Assembly (NCBI GenBank): GCA_033763355.1
Contig: JANRKT010000197.1
Location: 1-36,775 of the forward strand
Direction of reading: 5' to 3'
DNA length: 36,775 nt
Source of the DNA: JANRKT01 sp033763355
Lineage (GTDB): Bacteria; Bacteroidota; Bacteroidia; Chitinophagales; Chitinophagaceae
Shown here: positions 15,070-23,103 of the stretch, piece after piece
Layout of the letters: every line of letters starts with the position of its first letter
Position numbering within the stretch: position 1 is the first letter of the stretch
Translations under genes and position numbers: made by a program
The notes under the pieces: model-generated
Told to the model about the DNA's origin: nothing
Seen by the model: the letters and a program-made list of their open reading frames with translations, nothing else
The model's database searches: none

Positions 15070-15179
15070 GAGCCAGATCGTTTATTAAAACAGCAGGTGT
15101 AAAATGGCTATTCCTTATCATAATTGTTTTTTATAATATTGTGTCAAAGATGGCCCCCTCAATTATAAATCCCCTTTGA
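15066..15179 (+). CDS. Possible 37-residue membrane peptide overlapping the mgtE stop
   Basis: A TTG start at 15066 overlaps the mgtE TGA (TTGA), opening a 37-codon frame ending at 15177-15179. The peptide begins with basic residues (RARSFIK, then GVK), then a hydrophobic run WLFLIIIVFYNIV, and ends SKMAPSIINPL. This is the layout of a single-pass small membrane protein, and the stop-start overlap would allow translational coupling to MgtE. The non-ATG start and short length keep confidence low. I know no family for it. Confidence 0.35.
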   Translation: MRARSFIKTAGVKWLFLIIIVFYNIVSKMAPSIINPL

Positions 15180-15231
15180 AAACTCAGTCGAAAGAAAACT
15201 GTAATCTTTAACCTTAAATCTGAAAAGCATT

Positions 15232-17067
15232 ATGTGCGGAATTGTTGGTTATGTTGGACCACGGGAAGCGTACCCCGTTATTTTAAAAGGATTAAAACGC
15301 CTTGAATACCGCGGATACGACAGCGCCGGAGTGGCGTTGCTGAACCATGGTATGAAAGTATATAAGAAAAAGGGCAAAGTTGCCGACCTTGAGGAATCCC
15401 TGGTTGGCAAAGATGTTCATGCACACATTGGTATTGGCCATACCCGATGGGCAACCCACGGCGAGCCAAGCGACCGCAATGCGCACCCCCACAGCTCTTC
15501 AAGCGGTAAGTTGTCCATGATCCACAATGGCATTATTGAAAATTACACCCAGCTTAAAAGCGAATTGCTGAAAAAAGGCTACCAGTTTAAAAGCGATACA
15601 GACACGGAAGTACTGCTGAATTTTATTGAAGACATCAAAACCAATAACAATTGCTCACTTGAAGAAGCGGTAAGGGTTGCTTTAAAAAGAGTGGTGGGCG
15701 CTTATGTTATTTTGCTTATTGATGCTGATGACCCTGAAACCGTTATTGCTGCAAGAAAAGGAAGCCCGCTGGTTATTGGCATTGGCAAAGGCGAACACTT
15801 TCTTGCTTCTGATGCGTCCCCCATTATTGAATACACCAAAGAGGTTGTTTACGTAAATGATTATGAACTGGCCATTGTAAAAGCAGATGAACTGGTGCTG
15901 AAGAACCTGGGGAATGAAAAGCTAACCCCTTTTGTGCAGAAGCTTGACCTGGAGCTGGCCGCTATTGAAAAGGGCGGCTTTGATCATTTCATGCTCAAAG
16001 AAATTTTTGATCAGCCACATACCATTTACGATTGTCTCCGTGGCCGTCTTGACCCCGTGAACGGCATCATTAAACTCGGTGGCATACAAAACAATATTGA
16101 GCAGCTTAAAAATGCAAACCGCATCATGATGATTGCCTGCGGCACATCGTGGCATGCAGGTTTGATAGCAGAATATGTTTTTGAAGAACTTTGCCGCATC
16201 CCTGTTGAGGTAGAGTATGCATCAGAGTTCCGTTACCGCAACCCGGTTGTGAACAAAGGGGATGTAATCATAGCCATTTCTCAAAGCGGCGAAACTGCAG
16301 ACACATTGGTTGCAATTGAAAAAGCGAAGGAAAACGGCGCTTTCATTTTTGGTGTGGTAAATGTAGTGGGTTCATCCATAGCCCGTATTTCACATGCAGG
16401 CGCTTACACACATGCGGGCCCTGAAATAGGAGTTGCAAGTACCAAAGCATTTTCCGGTCAGCTTGCGGTTTTAAATATGATGGCATTGAAGGTTGCCCTT
16501 GAAAAAGGAACCATCTCTCACGACCGTTATATGCATTTGATGAACGAATTGCATGAGATACCCGAAAAGGTAAGCCAGATACTGCAGCATACAGATCACA
16601 TCAAAAAAATTGCAGCGAAGTATAAAGATGCAAGGGATTTTCTCTATCTCGGCCGAGGATACAATTTCCCGGTATCACTTGAAGGGGCATTAAAGCTCAA
16701 GGAAATTTCTTATATCCATGCAGAAGGTTATCCCGCTGCAGAAATGAAACATGGCCCCATCGCACTGGTTGATGATACTTTGCCTGTGGTATTTGTTGCC
16801 ACCAAAGATTCCTACCACGAAAAAATTGTAAGCAATATCCAGGAAATAAAAGCAAGAAGGGGTATTGTAATTGCCGTGGTAACAGAAGGTGATGAAACCA
16901 TTACTGGTATGGCTGACGAAGTGATGGTGGTTCCCGAAGCGGATGAACTGGTGGCGCCGATGCTGAATGTAATACCATTGCAGCTGCTTGCGTATTATAT
17001 TGGCGTAGCAAAGGGGTATGATGTGGATAAACCGAGGAACCTGGCGAAAAGTGTTACGGTGGAATAG
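15232..17067 (+). CDS. glmS: Glutamine--fructose-6-phosphate aminotransferase (isomerizing)
   Basis: 611 residues, standard GlmS length. The N-terminus MCGIVGYVG supplies the Cys2 nucleophile of the class-II glutaminase domain after Met removal. HTRWATHGEPSDRNAHPH and the following residues complete the glutamine site. Two SIS domains follow, with SQSGETADTL near residue 350 and EISYIHAEGYPAAEMKHGP, and the C-terminus ends KSVTVE. The enzyme makes glucosamine-6-phosphate from fructose-6-phosphate and glutamine, the first step to UDP-GlcNAc for peptidoglycan and lipid A; the latter pathway is also represented here by lpxB. No glmS ribozyme is seen upstream. Confidence 0.98.
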   Translation: MCGIVGYVGPREAYPVILKGLKRLEYRGYDSAGVALLNHGMKVYKKKGKVADLEESLVGKDVHAHIGIGHTRWATHGEPSDRNAHPHSSSSGKLSMIHNGIIENYTQLKSELLKKGYQFKSDTDTEVLLNFIEDIKTNNNCSLEEAVRVALKRVVGAYVILLIDADDPETVIAARKGSPLVIGIGKGEHFLASDASPIIEYTKEVVYVNDYELAIVKADELVLKNLGNEKLTPFVQKLDLELAAIEKGGFDHFMLKEIFDQPHTIYDCLRGRLDPVNGIIKLGGIQNNIEQLKNANRIMMIACGTSWHAGLIAEYVFEELCRIPVEVEYASEFRYRNPVVNKGDVIIAISQSGETADTLVAIEKAKENGAFIFGVVNVVGSSIARISHAGAYTHAGPEIGVASTKAFSGQLAVLNMMALKVALEKGTISHDRYMHLMNELHEIPEKVSQILQHTDHIKKIAAKYKDARDFLYLGRGYNFPVSLEGALKLKEISYIHAEGYPAAEMKHGPIALVDDTLPVVFVATKDSYHEKIVSNIQEIKARRGIVIAVVTEGDETITGMADEVMVVPEADELVAPMLNVIPLQLLAYYIGVAKGYDVDKPRNLAKSVTVE

Positions 17068-17069
17068 TC

Positions 17070-17113
17070 ACGGTTACAGGTTACATGTTTCAAAATTCCA
17101 GGTAACCGGAATA
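17070..17113 (+). other. Hairpin in the glmS / DUF4954 gap
   Basis: CGGTTAC and GTAACCG flank a loop of about 23 nt that itself contains a second GGTTACA. There is no T-run, so a terminator role is doubtful. It resembles the other GTTACAGG-type spacer repeats in this window. Confidence 0.35.
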
Positions 17114-17142
17114 TCAAAACAGACCTCTTAAGAAACAGCAGA

Positions 17143-19356
17143 ATGAATATCATCAACAAACGTCCGCTCGGTTCTATTGGTTATAATTTTGTAAAGCCTG
17201 AATTTTTACCCCCGGGAAAAGATGAATACCACCTTCGCAATAAGCAAAACCGCAACGGCATACATTACCGGCAGCTTACCGCCTTTGAAATCGAAGTGCT
17301 GGTAAGGAACAACAATACTTCCGACGACTGGAATAAAATTCTTGTATCAGATGCTTTTAACCCAGAGCTGGTAAAGAACTGCAAGTTTTTTGGCCTGGTA
17401 CGTATAGGTAAACTTGAACCTTATTTTCTCGAATTCCACAACCTGCGTATGCCGGTTGGTTTGTACAACAGCACCATCATCAGCAGCGATTTTGGCGATA
17501 ACGTAGTAATTGATAATGTCAACTACCTGTCGCATTACATCATCGGCAATGAAGCGATTATTGTAAATGTAAATGAACTGGCTACTGCCAATGCCGCCAA
17601 ATTTGGTAATGGCATCATCAAACAGGGCGAAGAAGAAAGTATCCGCATCTGGCTGGAAGTATGCAATGAAAATGCCGGGCGGAGCATTATTCCTTTTAAC
17701 GGCATGTTGCCGGGAGATGCTTACTTATGGGCAAGGTACAGGGATGACGAAGTGATGCTGGATAAATTTAAAAAGTTTACAGAAAAGAAGTTTGATAAGC
17801 GGAGGGGATATTACGGCAAGATTGGTGACAGGACTGTTATTAAGAATTGCAAGATCATTAAAGATGTCTGGGTGGGCAACGATGCTTATCTGAAAGGCGC
17901 CAATAAAATAAAAAACGTAACCATCAACAGTTCGCCGGATGCGGTATCGCAGATAGGTGAGGGCTGCGAACTGGTAAATGGCATTGTGGGATACGGCTGC
18001 AGGATATTTTACGGCGTAAAAGCTGTCCGTTTTTTTATGGCTTCCCATTCGCAGTTAAAATATGGCGCAAGGCTTATCAATTCATACCTGGGTAATAATT
18101 CAACCATCTCCTGCTGCGAGGTATTGAATACGCTGATATTCCCTTCGCATGAGCAACACCATAACAATTCTTTTTTATGTGCAGCGCTTGTAATGGGACA
18201 GAGCAATATAGCGGCAGGTGCAACCATCGGTTCCAATCACAATTCCCGCAGCCCTGATGGTGAAATACAGGCGGGGCGGGGTTTCTGGCCGGGTCTCTGT
18301 GTGAGTTTAAAACACAATTCAAAATTTGCTTCATTCAATATACTGGCAAAAGGGGATTATCCCGCTGAGCTGAATATCCCTGTTCCTTTTGCATTGGTGA
18401 GTAATGATGTAAGCAAAGATGAACTGGTTGTGATGCCGGGTTACTGGTTCATGTATAACATGTATGCATTAACACGCAATGAATGGAAGTACAATGCGAG
18501 GGACCAGCGGATAGATAAAACACAGCGAATAGAATTTGATTACCTAGCGCCGGATACGGTAAATGAAATGTTCAATGCCCTGGAGTTATTTAAACTGTTA
18601 ACGGGTAAAGCTTACCTTAGAAATAAAAATGCAAAAAAGGGATTTACTGAACAGGAGTGTATAGAAACAGGAGAAGCCCTGCTGGAAAAAAAAGACCCCA
18701 TTGTAAACAAATTTGAAATAACTGCTGAAGGGTTTGAAAACAGCAGCAGGAAGGCCGTGATGATAAAAGTATTACCATGCTATCATCTGTTTAAAGAACT
18801 GATAAGTTTTTATGCGGCTGATAAGATATTGCAGCATATCCGTCAAAACAAAATCAGTTCACCGGCTGCACTGTTAAAAAGCCTGCCTGCCGGTCAAATA
18901 AGAAGCAACTGGCTTAACATTGGCGGGCAACTGGTGAAGGAAGAATCTTTTAATGCATTCAGGAAGGATATTCATGCCGGTAAAATAAAAAACTGGGACG
19001 ATGTGCACGGGTTTTATGTGTCTGAAGGTGATTATTACACGCACAACAAATTGCAGCATGCTTTTGCTTCGCTGCTTGAAATCAACCAGCTCTCCAAATC
19101 AAAAATTAAAAACGCGTTCTGGAAAGAACTTTTTGAAAATGCCATTGCCACCCGTGAATGGATCACCAGGGGCATTTATCATTCCCGTGAAAAAGACTAT
19201 ACCAACAGTTTCCGCAAAATGGTGTATGATAATGCTGAGCAGATGAACAAAGTGCTGGGCAAACTGGAGGAGAACAGTTTTATAAAGATGCAGAATGAAG
19301 AGCTGAGCAGGTTTAAAGACGGAGTGAATAATACAATTGCTTTATTTAAGTTATAG
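17143..19356 (+). CDS. DUF4954 family protein with left-handed beta-helix repeats
   Basis: 737 residues. The N-terminal half has hexapeptide-like turns typical of left-handed beta-helix transferases (NSTIISSDFGDNVVIDNV, GDRTVIKNCKIIKDVWVGN, GATIGSNHNSRSPDGEIQ). The C-terminal third is largely helical. This matches the Bacteroidota family DUF4954, whose fold suggests a sugar-nucleotide acyl- or nucleotidyl-transferase relative, but no reaction is known to me. No signal peptide, so it is probably cytosolic. Its TAG stop shares one base with the GTG start of the next gene, so the two are coupled. It lies 75 nt downstream of glmS on the same strand. Confidence 0.9.
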   Translation: MNIINKRPLGSIGYNFVKPEFLPPGKDEYHLRNKQNRNGIHYRQLTAFEIEVLVRNNNTSDDWNKILVSDAFNPELVKNCKFFGLVRIGKLEPYFLEFHNLRMPVGLYNSTIISSDFGDNVVIDNVNYLSHYIIGNEAIIVNVNELATANAAKFGNGIIKQGEEESIRIWLEVCNENAGRSIIPFNGMLPGDAYLWARYRDDEVMLDKFKKFTEKKFDKRRGYYGKIGDRTVIKNCKIIKDVWVGNDAYLKGANKIKNVTINSSPDAVSQIGEGCELVNGIVGYGCRIFYGVKAVRFFMASHSQLKYGARLINSYLGNNSTISCCEVLNTLIFPSHEQHHNNSFLCAALVMGQSNIAAGATIGSNHNSRSPDGEIQAGRGFWPGLCVSLKHNSKFASFNILAKGDYPAELNIPVPFALVSNDVSKDELVVMPGYWFMYNMYALTRNEWKYNARDQRIDKTQRIEFDYLAPDTVNEMFNALELFKLLTGKAYLRNKNAKKGFTEQECIETGEALLEKKDPIVNKFEITAEGFENSSRKAVMIKVLPCYHLFKELISFYAADKILQHIRQNKISSPAALLKSLPAGQIRSNWLNIGGQLVKEESFNAFRKDIHAGKIKNWDDVHGFYVSEGDYYTHNKLQHAFASLLEINQLSKSKIKNAFWKELFENAIATREWITRGIYHSREKDYTNSFRKMVYDNAEQMNKVLGKLEENSFIKMQNEELSRFKDGVNNTIALFKL

Positions 19357-19796
19357 TGCGAAACGTTGATGATTATATTGATGCACTCTCTTCAGCAGAT
19401 GCGGAACTGGTCAGTATCATCCGCAATATTATTTTAAGCGCCGTACCGGGTATTGAAGAAAGGCTCAGTTTTAAAATCCCCTTTTACCATTACTACGGCA
19501 TGTTGCTGTACATTACCAAAACAAAGCAGGGCATTGATGTAACATTTTGCAGGGGTAAAGACCTTGCGCATGAATACCCGCAACTGCAAAAACGAAACCG
19601 GGCCATAGCAGCTTCAGTAGTGATAAGAGACCCCAAAGACATAACAGCATATCAGCTGCGGGAACTGGTTGCTGCCGCTGTGGCATGGAATAAGGAAGCG
19701 GCGGCCCTGAAAATACCTTTTGTTGTAAAAAGATTAAAGGCAGGTAAAAATGCAGCAGCAAAAAGAAAAGACAACCAACCCAAAAAAAAGCATTGA
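19356..19796 (+). CDS. DUF1801 domain protein (YdhG-like)
   Basis: 146 residues from a GTG start overlapping the preceding TAG stop by one base (TAGTG). The DUF1801 pattern is visible: VDDYIDALSSADAELVSIIRNIIL, then GIEERLSFKIPFYHYYGMLLYI, then GIDVTFCRGKDL. These small cytosolic proteins resemble the frataxin-like YdhG family and have no agreed function. The C-terminus is a basic tail of about 20 residues (KRLKAGKNAAAKRKDNQ and following), which may bind nucleic acid; that is inference. The next gene starts 1 nt after its stop. Confidence 0.85.
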   Translation: MRNVDDYIDALSSADAELVSIIRNIILSAVPGIEERLSFKIPFYHYYGMLLYITKTKQGIDVTFCRGKDLAHEYPQLQKRNRAIAASVVIRDPKDITAYQLRELVAAAVAWNKEAAALKIPFVVKRLKAGKNAAAKRKDNQPKKKH

Positions 19797-19797
19797 C

Positions 19798-20319
19798 ATG
19801 AAATATTTTTTTATCATTGTTTGCTTTATTTCTGCCGGATGTTCCCAATCAGCAGGTACAAAAAACAAAACTGAAGATAAAGACAACGCAGCAATTACCA
19901 GCTTTACTGATTCATCATCAAAAATCATTTCACCTGATACCGTAAAAAATGCAGAAGCGCCGCCGGTTGATTCAGCTTCTATTACTGAAGAAGACAAAGC
20001 TTTGTATGCTTATTCAGGTGAATATGAACTGCAGACCGAAAGCGAAGGCGCTGAAGGGAGGCTGTTTTTTGAATATACAGGGGGCAGGACATTTAAGTTT
20101 ACCCTTACCCTTACTGCACCTGATATTTGCAAAGGCCATATTGAAGGCGTGGCGCTGGTTGACCGTTCGCAGCATGCGTTCTTACCGGATAAACAATGTT
20201 TCCTGCATTTTAACCTTGAAGATAAAGCCATTGAAGTGGTACAGGAAGATAAATGCGATAAGATGAATGGTGAATGTATTTTTTCAGGGCTGTATAAATT
20301 GAAACCTGCAGGAAAGTAA
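19798..20319 (+). CDS. Hypothetical lipoprotein
   Basis: From the ATG at 19798 the product is 173 residues with a lipoprotein signal peptide (MKYFFIIVCFISAGC, Cys15). An upstream in-frame ATG at 19750 would put 16 hydrophilic residues before the signal, so it is rejected. A polar linker (about 16-65) leads to a compact beta domain with YAYSGEYELQTES, GGRTFKFTLTLTAPD and CDKMNGECIFSGLYKL; its four cysteines could form two disulfides. The shape recalls small periplasmic lysozyme-inhibitor-like domains, but I cannot assign a family. It lies 1 nt after the DUF1801 stop and is convergent with the mutase gene (7 nt between stops). Confidence 0.78.
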   Translation: MKYFFIIVCFISAGCSQSAGTKNKTEDKDNAAITSFTDSSSKIISPDTVKNAEAPPVDSASITEEDKALYAYSGEYELQTESEGAEGRLFFEYTGGRTFKFTLTLTAPDICKGHIEGVALVDRSQHAFLPDKQCFLHFNLEDKAIEVVQEDKCDKMNGECIFSGLYKLKPAGK

Positions 20320-20326
20320 TTTCATT

Positions 20327-21874
20327 CTACCGGTATTCGCCAAATACCTTCCTCAGTTCATCGGCTATTTCTCCAAGGGTACAGTAATTTTCTACCGCAT
20401 TTATTACGGCGGGCATCAGGTTGGTTCCGTTAACAGCGCAATCATGTATTTGCTGAAGGCACATTTTTACCTGTTCCCTCTCCCTTGTTGCTTTTAAGCT
20501 CTTAAGCTTTTCCACCTGCACATTCCTGATGCTGTCATCAATTTTAAAAACAGGCGGCGTGGTCTCTTCTTCTGACCGGAATTTGTTTACGCCGACTATA
20601 ATTTTTTCACCGCTTTCAACTTTTCTCTGGTACTCATAGGCACTGCGTGCAATTTCATTTTGTATAAAACCCTGTTCAATGGCATTTACACTTCCGCCCA
20701 TGGCATCAATCTTATCCATCAGTTGCAGGGTATGATGCTCCGCCTCATTCGTCAGCGCTTCAATAAAATAGCTTCCTGCAAGCGGGTCAACGGTATCAGG
20801 TACGCCGCTTTCATAAGCCACAACCTGCTGTGTGCGCAGGGCAATCTTTGCGGCTTCTTCCGTGGGCAGGCTTAGCGCTTCGTCGTAACCGTTAGTGTGC
20901 AAGGATTGCGTTCCGCCTAAAACTGCTGCCAGCGTTTGAATGGTTACCCTTGAAATGTTATTGAGTGGTTGCTGAGCCGTTAATGTGCTCCCGCCGGTTT
21001 GGGTATGAAAGCGCAGCATCATGGCTTTGGGGTCAGTTGCGCCAAGTTGTTTCATGATGTTGGCCCAGATCCTTCTAGCGGCACGGAACTTGGCCACTTC
21101 TTCAAAAAAGTTATTATGGCAGTTAAAAAAGAATGAAAGCCTTTTGCCAAACACATTAATATCAAGCCCTTTTTCCAGCGCTGCTTTTACATAGGCTTTG
21201 CCATTGCTTAATGTAAATGCTATTTCCTGCACGGCCGTGCTGCCTGCTTCCCGGATATGGTATCCTGAGATGGAAATGGTATTCCATTTGGGAAGTTCTT
21301 TGCTACACCATTCAAAAATATCTGTTATGATGCGCATGGAAGGTTTGGGCGGATAAATATATGTGCCCCTTGCTGCATATTCCTTTAAAATGTCATTTTG
21401 TATGGTGCCTGAAATTTTTTTAAGGTTGGCGCCCTGTTGTTTGGCCAGCGCCACATAAAATGCAAGGAGGATAAAACCTGTTGCATTAATGGTCATGGAT
21501 GTGCTTACATCTTCCAGTTTTATCCCTTTAAAAAGGGTTTGCATGTCTTCAATACTGTCAATGGCAACACCTACTTTTCCTGTTTCGCCTTCTGCAAGAG
21601 AATGGTCGCTGTCATACCCGATTTGCGTTGGGAGATCGAATGCGACACTCAACCCCATTACACCCTGCGACAACAGGTAATGATATCTTTTGTTGCTTTC
21701 TTCAGCTGTACTGAAACCTGCGTATTGCCGCATGGTCCAGAGTTTGCCGCGGTACATGTCTTCCTGCACACCCCTTGTAAATGGGAATTCACCTGGCTTT
21801 TCAGTTAGCGGAACAGGATCACAGTAAAGTTCTTTTATTTCAATACCGCTGTCTGTGAAAATTTTTTTGGCCAT
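20327..21874 (-). CDS. Methylmalonyl-CoA mutase family, large (substrate) subunit without B12 domain
   Basis: 515 residues covering only the TIM-barrel substrate domain of acyl-CoA mutases; the C-terminal cobalamin-binding domain (DxHxxG) is absent, so a separate small subunit is needed. Motifs are FPFTRG, WTMRQYAGFSTAEESN, SVAFDLPTQIGYDSDH, GTIQNDILKEY, ISGYHIREAG and TQSLHTNGYDEAL. By my recall of the Propionibacterium numbering, Tyr89, Gln197, Arg207 and His244 are kept, but the loop holding Tyr75 and Thr77 reads GVQEDMYRG. Keeping the Arg207 equivalent favours a dicarboxylic acyl-CoA such as methylmalonyl- or ethylmalonyl-CoA. No partner subunit or MeaB chaperone is in the window. Confidence 0.93.
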   Translation of the reverse strand: MAKKIFTDSGIEIKELYCDPVPLTEKPGEFPFTRGVQEDMYRGKLWTMRQYAGFSTAEESNKRYHYLLSQGVMGLSVAFDLPTQIGYDSDHSLAEGETGKVGVAIDSIEDMQTLFKGIKLEDVSTSMTINATGFILLAFYVALAKQQGANLKKISGTIQNDILKEYAARGTYIYPPKPSMRIITDIFEWCSKELPKWNTISISGYHIREAGSTAVQEIAFTLSNGKAYVKAALEKGLDINVFGKRLSFFFNCHNNFFEEVAKFRAARRIWANIMKQLGATDPKAMMLRFHTQTGGSTLTAQQPLNNISRVTIQTLAAVLGGTQSLHTNGYDEALSLPTEEAAKIALRTQQVVAYESGVPDTVDPLAGSYFIEALTNEAEHHTLQLMDKIDAMGGSVNAIEQGFIQNEIARSAYEYQRKVESGEKIIVGVNKFRSEEETTPPVFKIDDSIRNVQVEKLKSLKATREREQVKMCLQQIHDCAVNGTNLMPAVINAVENYCTLGEIADELRKVFGEYR

Positions 21875-21893
21875 GATATTACTATGTTGGTCA

Positions 21894-22007
21894 GAAGAGT
21901 CAATAAGTCAGGAAAGTCAGAAAGTCCGGAAGTCAGAAAAGCCAGAAAGTCTGAAGAACAAAAAAATAACTTCCGGTCTTTCCGTCCAGCGGACTTCATG
22001 ACTCTTC
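21894..22007. repeat. 114-nt imperfect inverted repeat made of degenerate AAGTCAGA units
   Basis: The left arm starts GAAGAGTCAATAAGTC and the right arm ends GACTTCATGACTCTTC, complementary at 14 of 16 positions. An inner CCGGAAG / CTTCCGG pair adds a second helix. Between them run about six copies of an 8-9-nt unit (AAGTCAGA, AAGTCCGG, AAGCCAGA, AAGTCTGA; 21907-21957). It fills the gap between two minus-strand genes, beginning one base after the upstream gene's stop. As RNA it would form a long hairpin that could terminate, insulate or protect mRNA ends. Confidence 0.75.
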
Positions 22008-22008
22008 A

Positions 22009-22521
22009 TTACATCAGTTTTTTTGCTTCAAAACGTAATGCCTGCAGTACAATAGGGTGCAGGGATGCATTGGTATCTGCATTAAGCAGTTTCAGTATTT
22101 TTTTACTCAGTTCTTTGCCCCCAGCCTCTTGTGGTAATGTGCCGGCCAGTTGGTTGATGATAAAAATATTCTGTTCTTTTAAGTTGCTTACAGCCTGCCA
22201 TGCCTGGGGGCTTACATAAATCTGTTGCGAAATATTGTAATCAAATTCCTGCTTGATGGTATCCACAAGCAAACCCTGCAGTTGTTTTGCTGAAAGATCG
22301 GCAGCCGGTATGCGTGTTACCAGGTTGGGCAATGCTATTCTTTCGGCAAGTATGGTAAGGCGTTCATATGCCTGCAATTGCAGACCTGAAGCAGCGGCGG
22401 ATGGCCGGGCCTGTTTTTTCAGTTCCTTTTTTTCCCTTGAATAAATAATAAAATAAAGAACAGCCACCAGCACCACCACGATGATGCCGGCAAATAAAAT
22501 GGTATTTGTATTGTTGAGCAT
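22009..22521 (-). CDS. Membrane-anchored hypothetical protein (possibly DUF7935)
   Basis: 170 residues: an N-terminal transmembrane helix (about 8-27, ILFAGIIVVVLVAVLYFIIY), a basic stretch KKELKKQ, and a helical cytosolic domain with LQLQAYERLTILAERIALPNLV and LVDTIKQEFDYNISQQIYVSPQAW. It looks like a conserved Bacteroidota protein often found beside a mutase large subunit; I believe it is catalogued as DUF7935, from memory only. Upstream on the minus strand TACTTTTG (22546-22539) fits a -7 box. Function is unknown; it is separated from the mutase by the 114-nt inverted repeat. Confidence 0.8.
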   Translation of the reverse strand: MLNNTNTILFAGIIVVVLVAVLYFIIYSREKKELKKQARPSAAASGLQLQAYERLTILAERIALPNLVTRIPAADLSAKQLQGLLVDTIKQEFDYNISQQIYVSPQAWQAVSNLKEQNIFIINQLAGTLPQEAGGKELSKKILKLLNADTNASLHPIVLQALRFEAKKLM

Positions 22522-22623
22522 AAAAGTTAATGATGTAACAAAAGTAAGTGTTTGAAAATTAGCGGTAAACAGGTTTAAAAACAGGCAGCAACCTTAATCA
22601 GGGCCTGTTTCAGGCTTTGTTCG

Positions 22624-22632
22624 TATTTTTGC
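22624..22632 (+). promoter_or_regulatory. Probable -7 promoter element of the HesB/IscA-type gene
   Basis: TATTTTTGC matches TAnnTTTGy, 18 nt before the start codon at 22650. That would leave a leader of about 10 nt. No convincing -33 box is visible. Confidence 0.45.
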
Positions 22633-22649
22633 AATGAACTTTTATAAAA

Positions 22650-22994
22650 ATGGAAATGACAGCTGCTGCCCCGGTTTTGTTTACTGAAAATGCAATAAAC
22701 GAAATACGGAAATTGATGGAGGAAACAGGCTTTGACAATAGCCGGCAACTGCGTGTAGGTGTAAAAGGCGGAGGATGTTCAGGCATGAGCTATATTCTGG
22801 CCTTTGACCACAAAGAAGCCAATGATGAAGAGTTTGTTTTTGAAGGCATACCTTGCATCATGAACAAATCACATGCCCTGTATCTGATGGGAATGGAAAT
22901 TGACTGGCGGAACGGCCTTGATGCACGGGGCTTTGTATTTACCAATCCCAATGCTTCCAAAACCTGCGGATGCGGAAGTTCATTCGCAGTATAA
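22650..22994 (+). CDS. A-type iron-sulfur cluster carrier (HesB/IscA/ErpA family)
   Basis: 114 residues, typical for the family. The three conserved cysteines are present: Cys43 in GGGCSGMSY and Cys106/Cys108 in TCGCGSSF near the C-terminus. A-type carriers take Fe-S clusters from scaffold systems and deliver them to apoproteins in the cytosol. I cannot tell IscA, SufA and ErpA apart from sequence, so no symbol is given. It stands alone between divergent and convergent minus-strand genes and ends before a bidirectional-looking terminator. The Mrp ATPase further along acts in the same pathway but is not in the same operon. Confidence 0.95.
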   Translation: MEMTAAAPVLFTENAINEIRKLMEETGFDNSRQLRVGVKGGGCSGMSYILAFDHKEANDEEFVFEGIPCIMNKSHALYLMGMEIDWRNGLDARGFVFTNPNASKTCGCGSSFAV

Positions 22995-23055
22995 ATTGTA
23001 TTGAACCCTGGCCCGGATAATTTTATCTCAGGAAACTTACCAAACAGAAAATAAG

Positions 23056-23080
23056 AAGTCCCGCTTTTTTGGCGGGACTT
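23056..23080 (+). terminator. Terminator between the HesB/IscA-type gene and secDF
   Basis: A 9-bp perfect GC-rich stem AAGTCCCGC / GCGGGACTT encloses a loop TTTTTTG. It is followed by TC AATTT on the plus strand and preceded by A-rich sequence, so it can work for both convergent genes. Confidence 0.75.
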
Positions 23081-23103
23081 TCAATTTATAAAAATGGTCA
23101 GGG

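Noticed and set aside
15070..15231. glmS ribozyme upstream of glmS
   Set aside because: The gap lacks any ribozyme-like core; this ribozyme is characteristic of Firmicutes and relatives, and most of the gap is a possible small ORF.
21907..21957. CRISPR array
   Set aside because: The units are 8-9 nt, degenerate and contiguous, with no spacers, and there are no cas genes.
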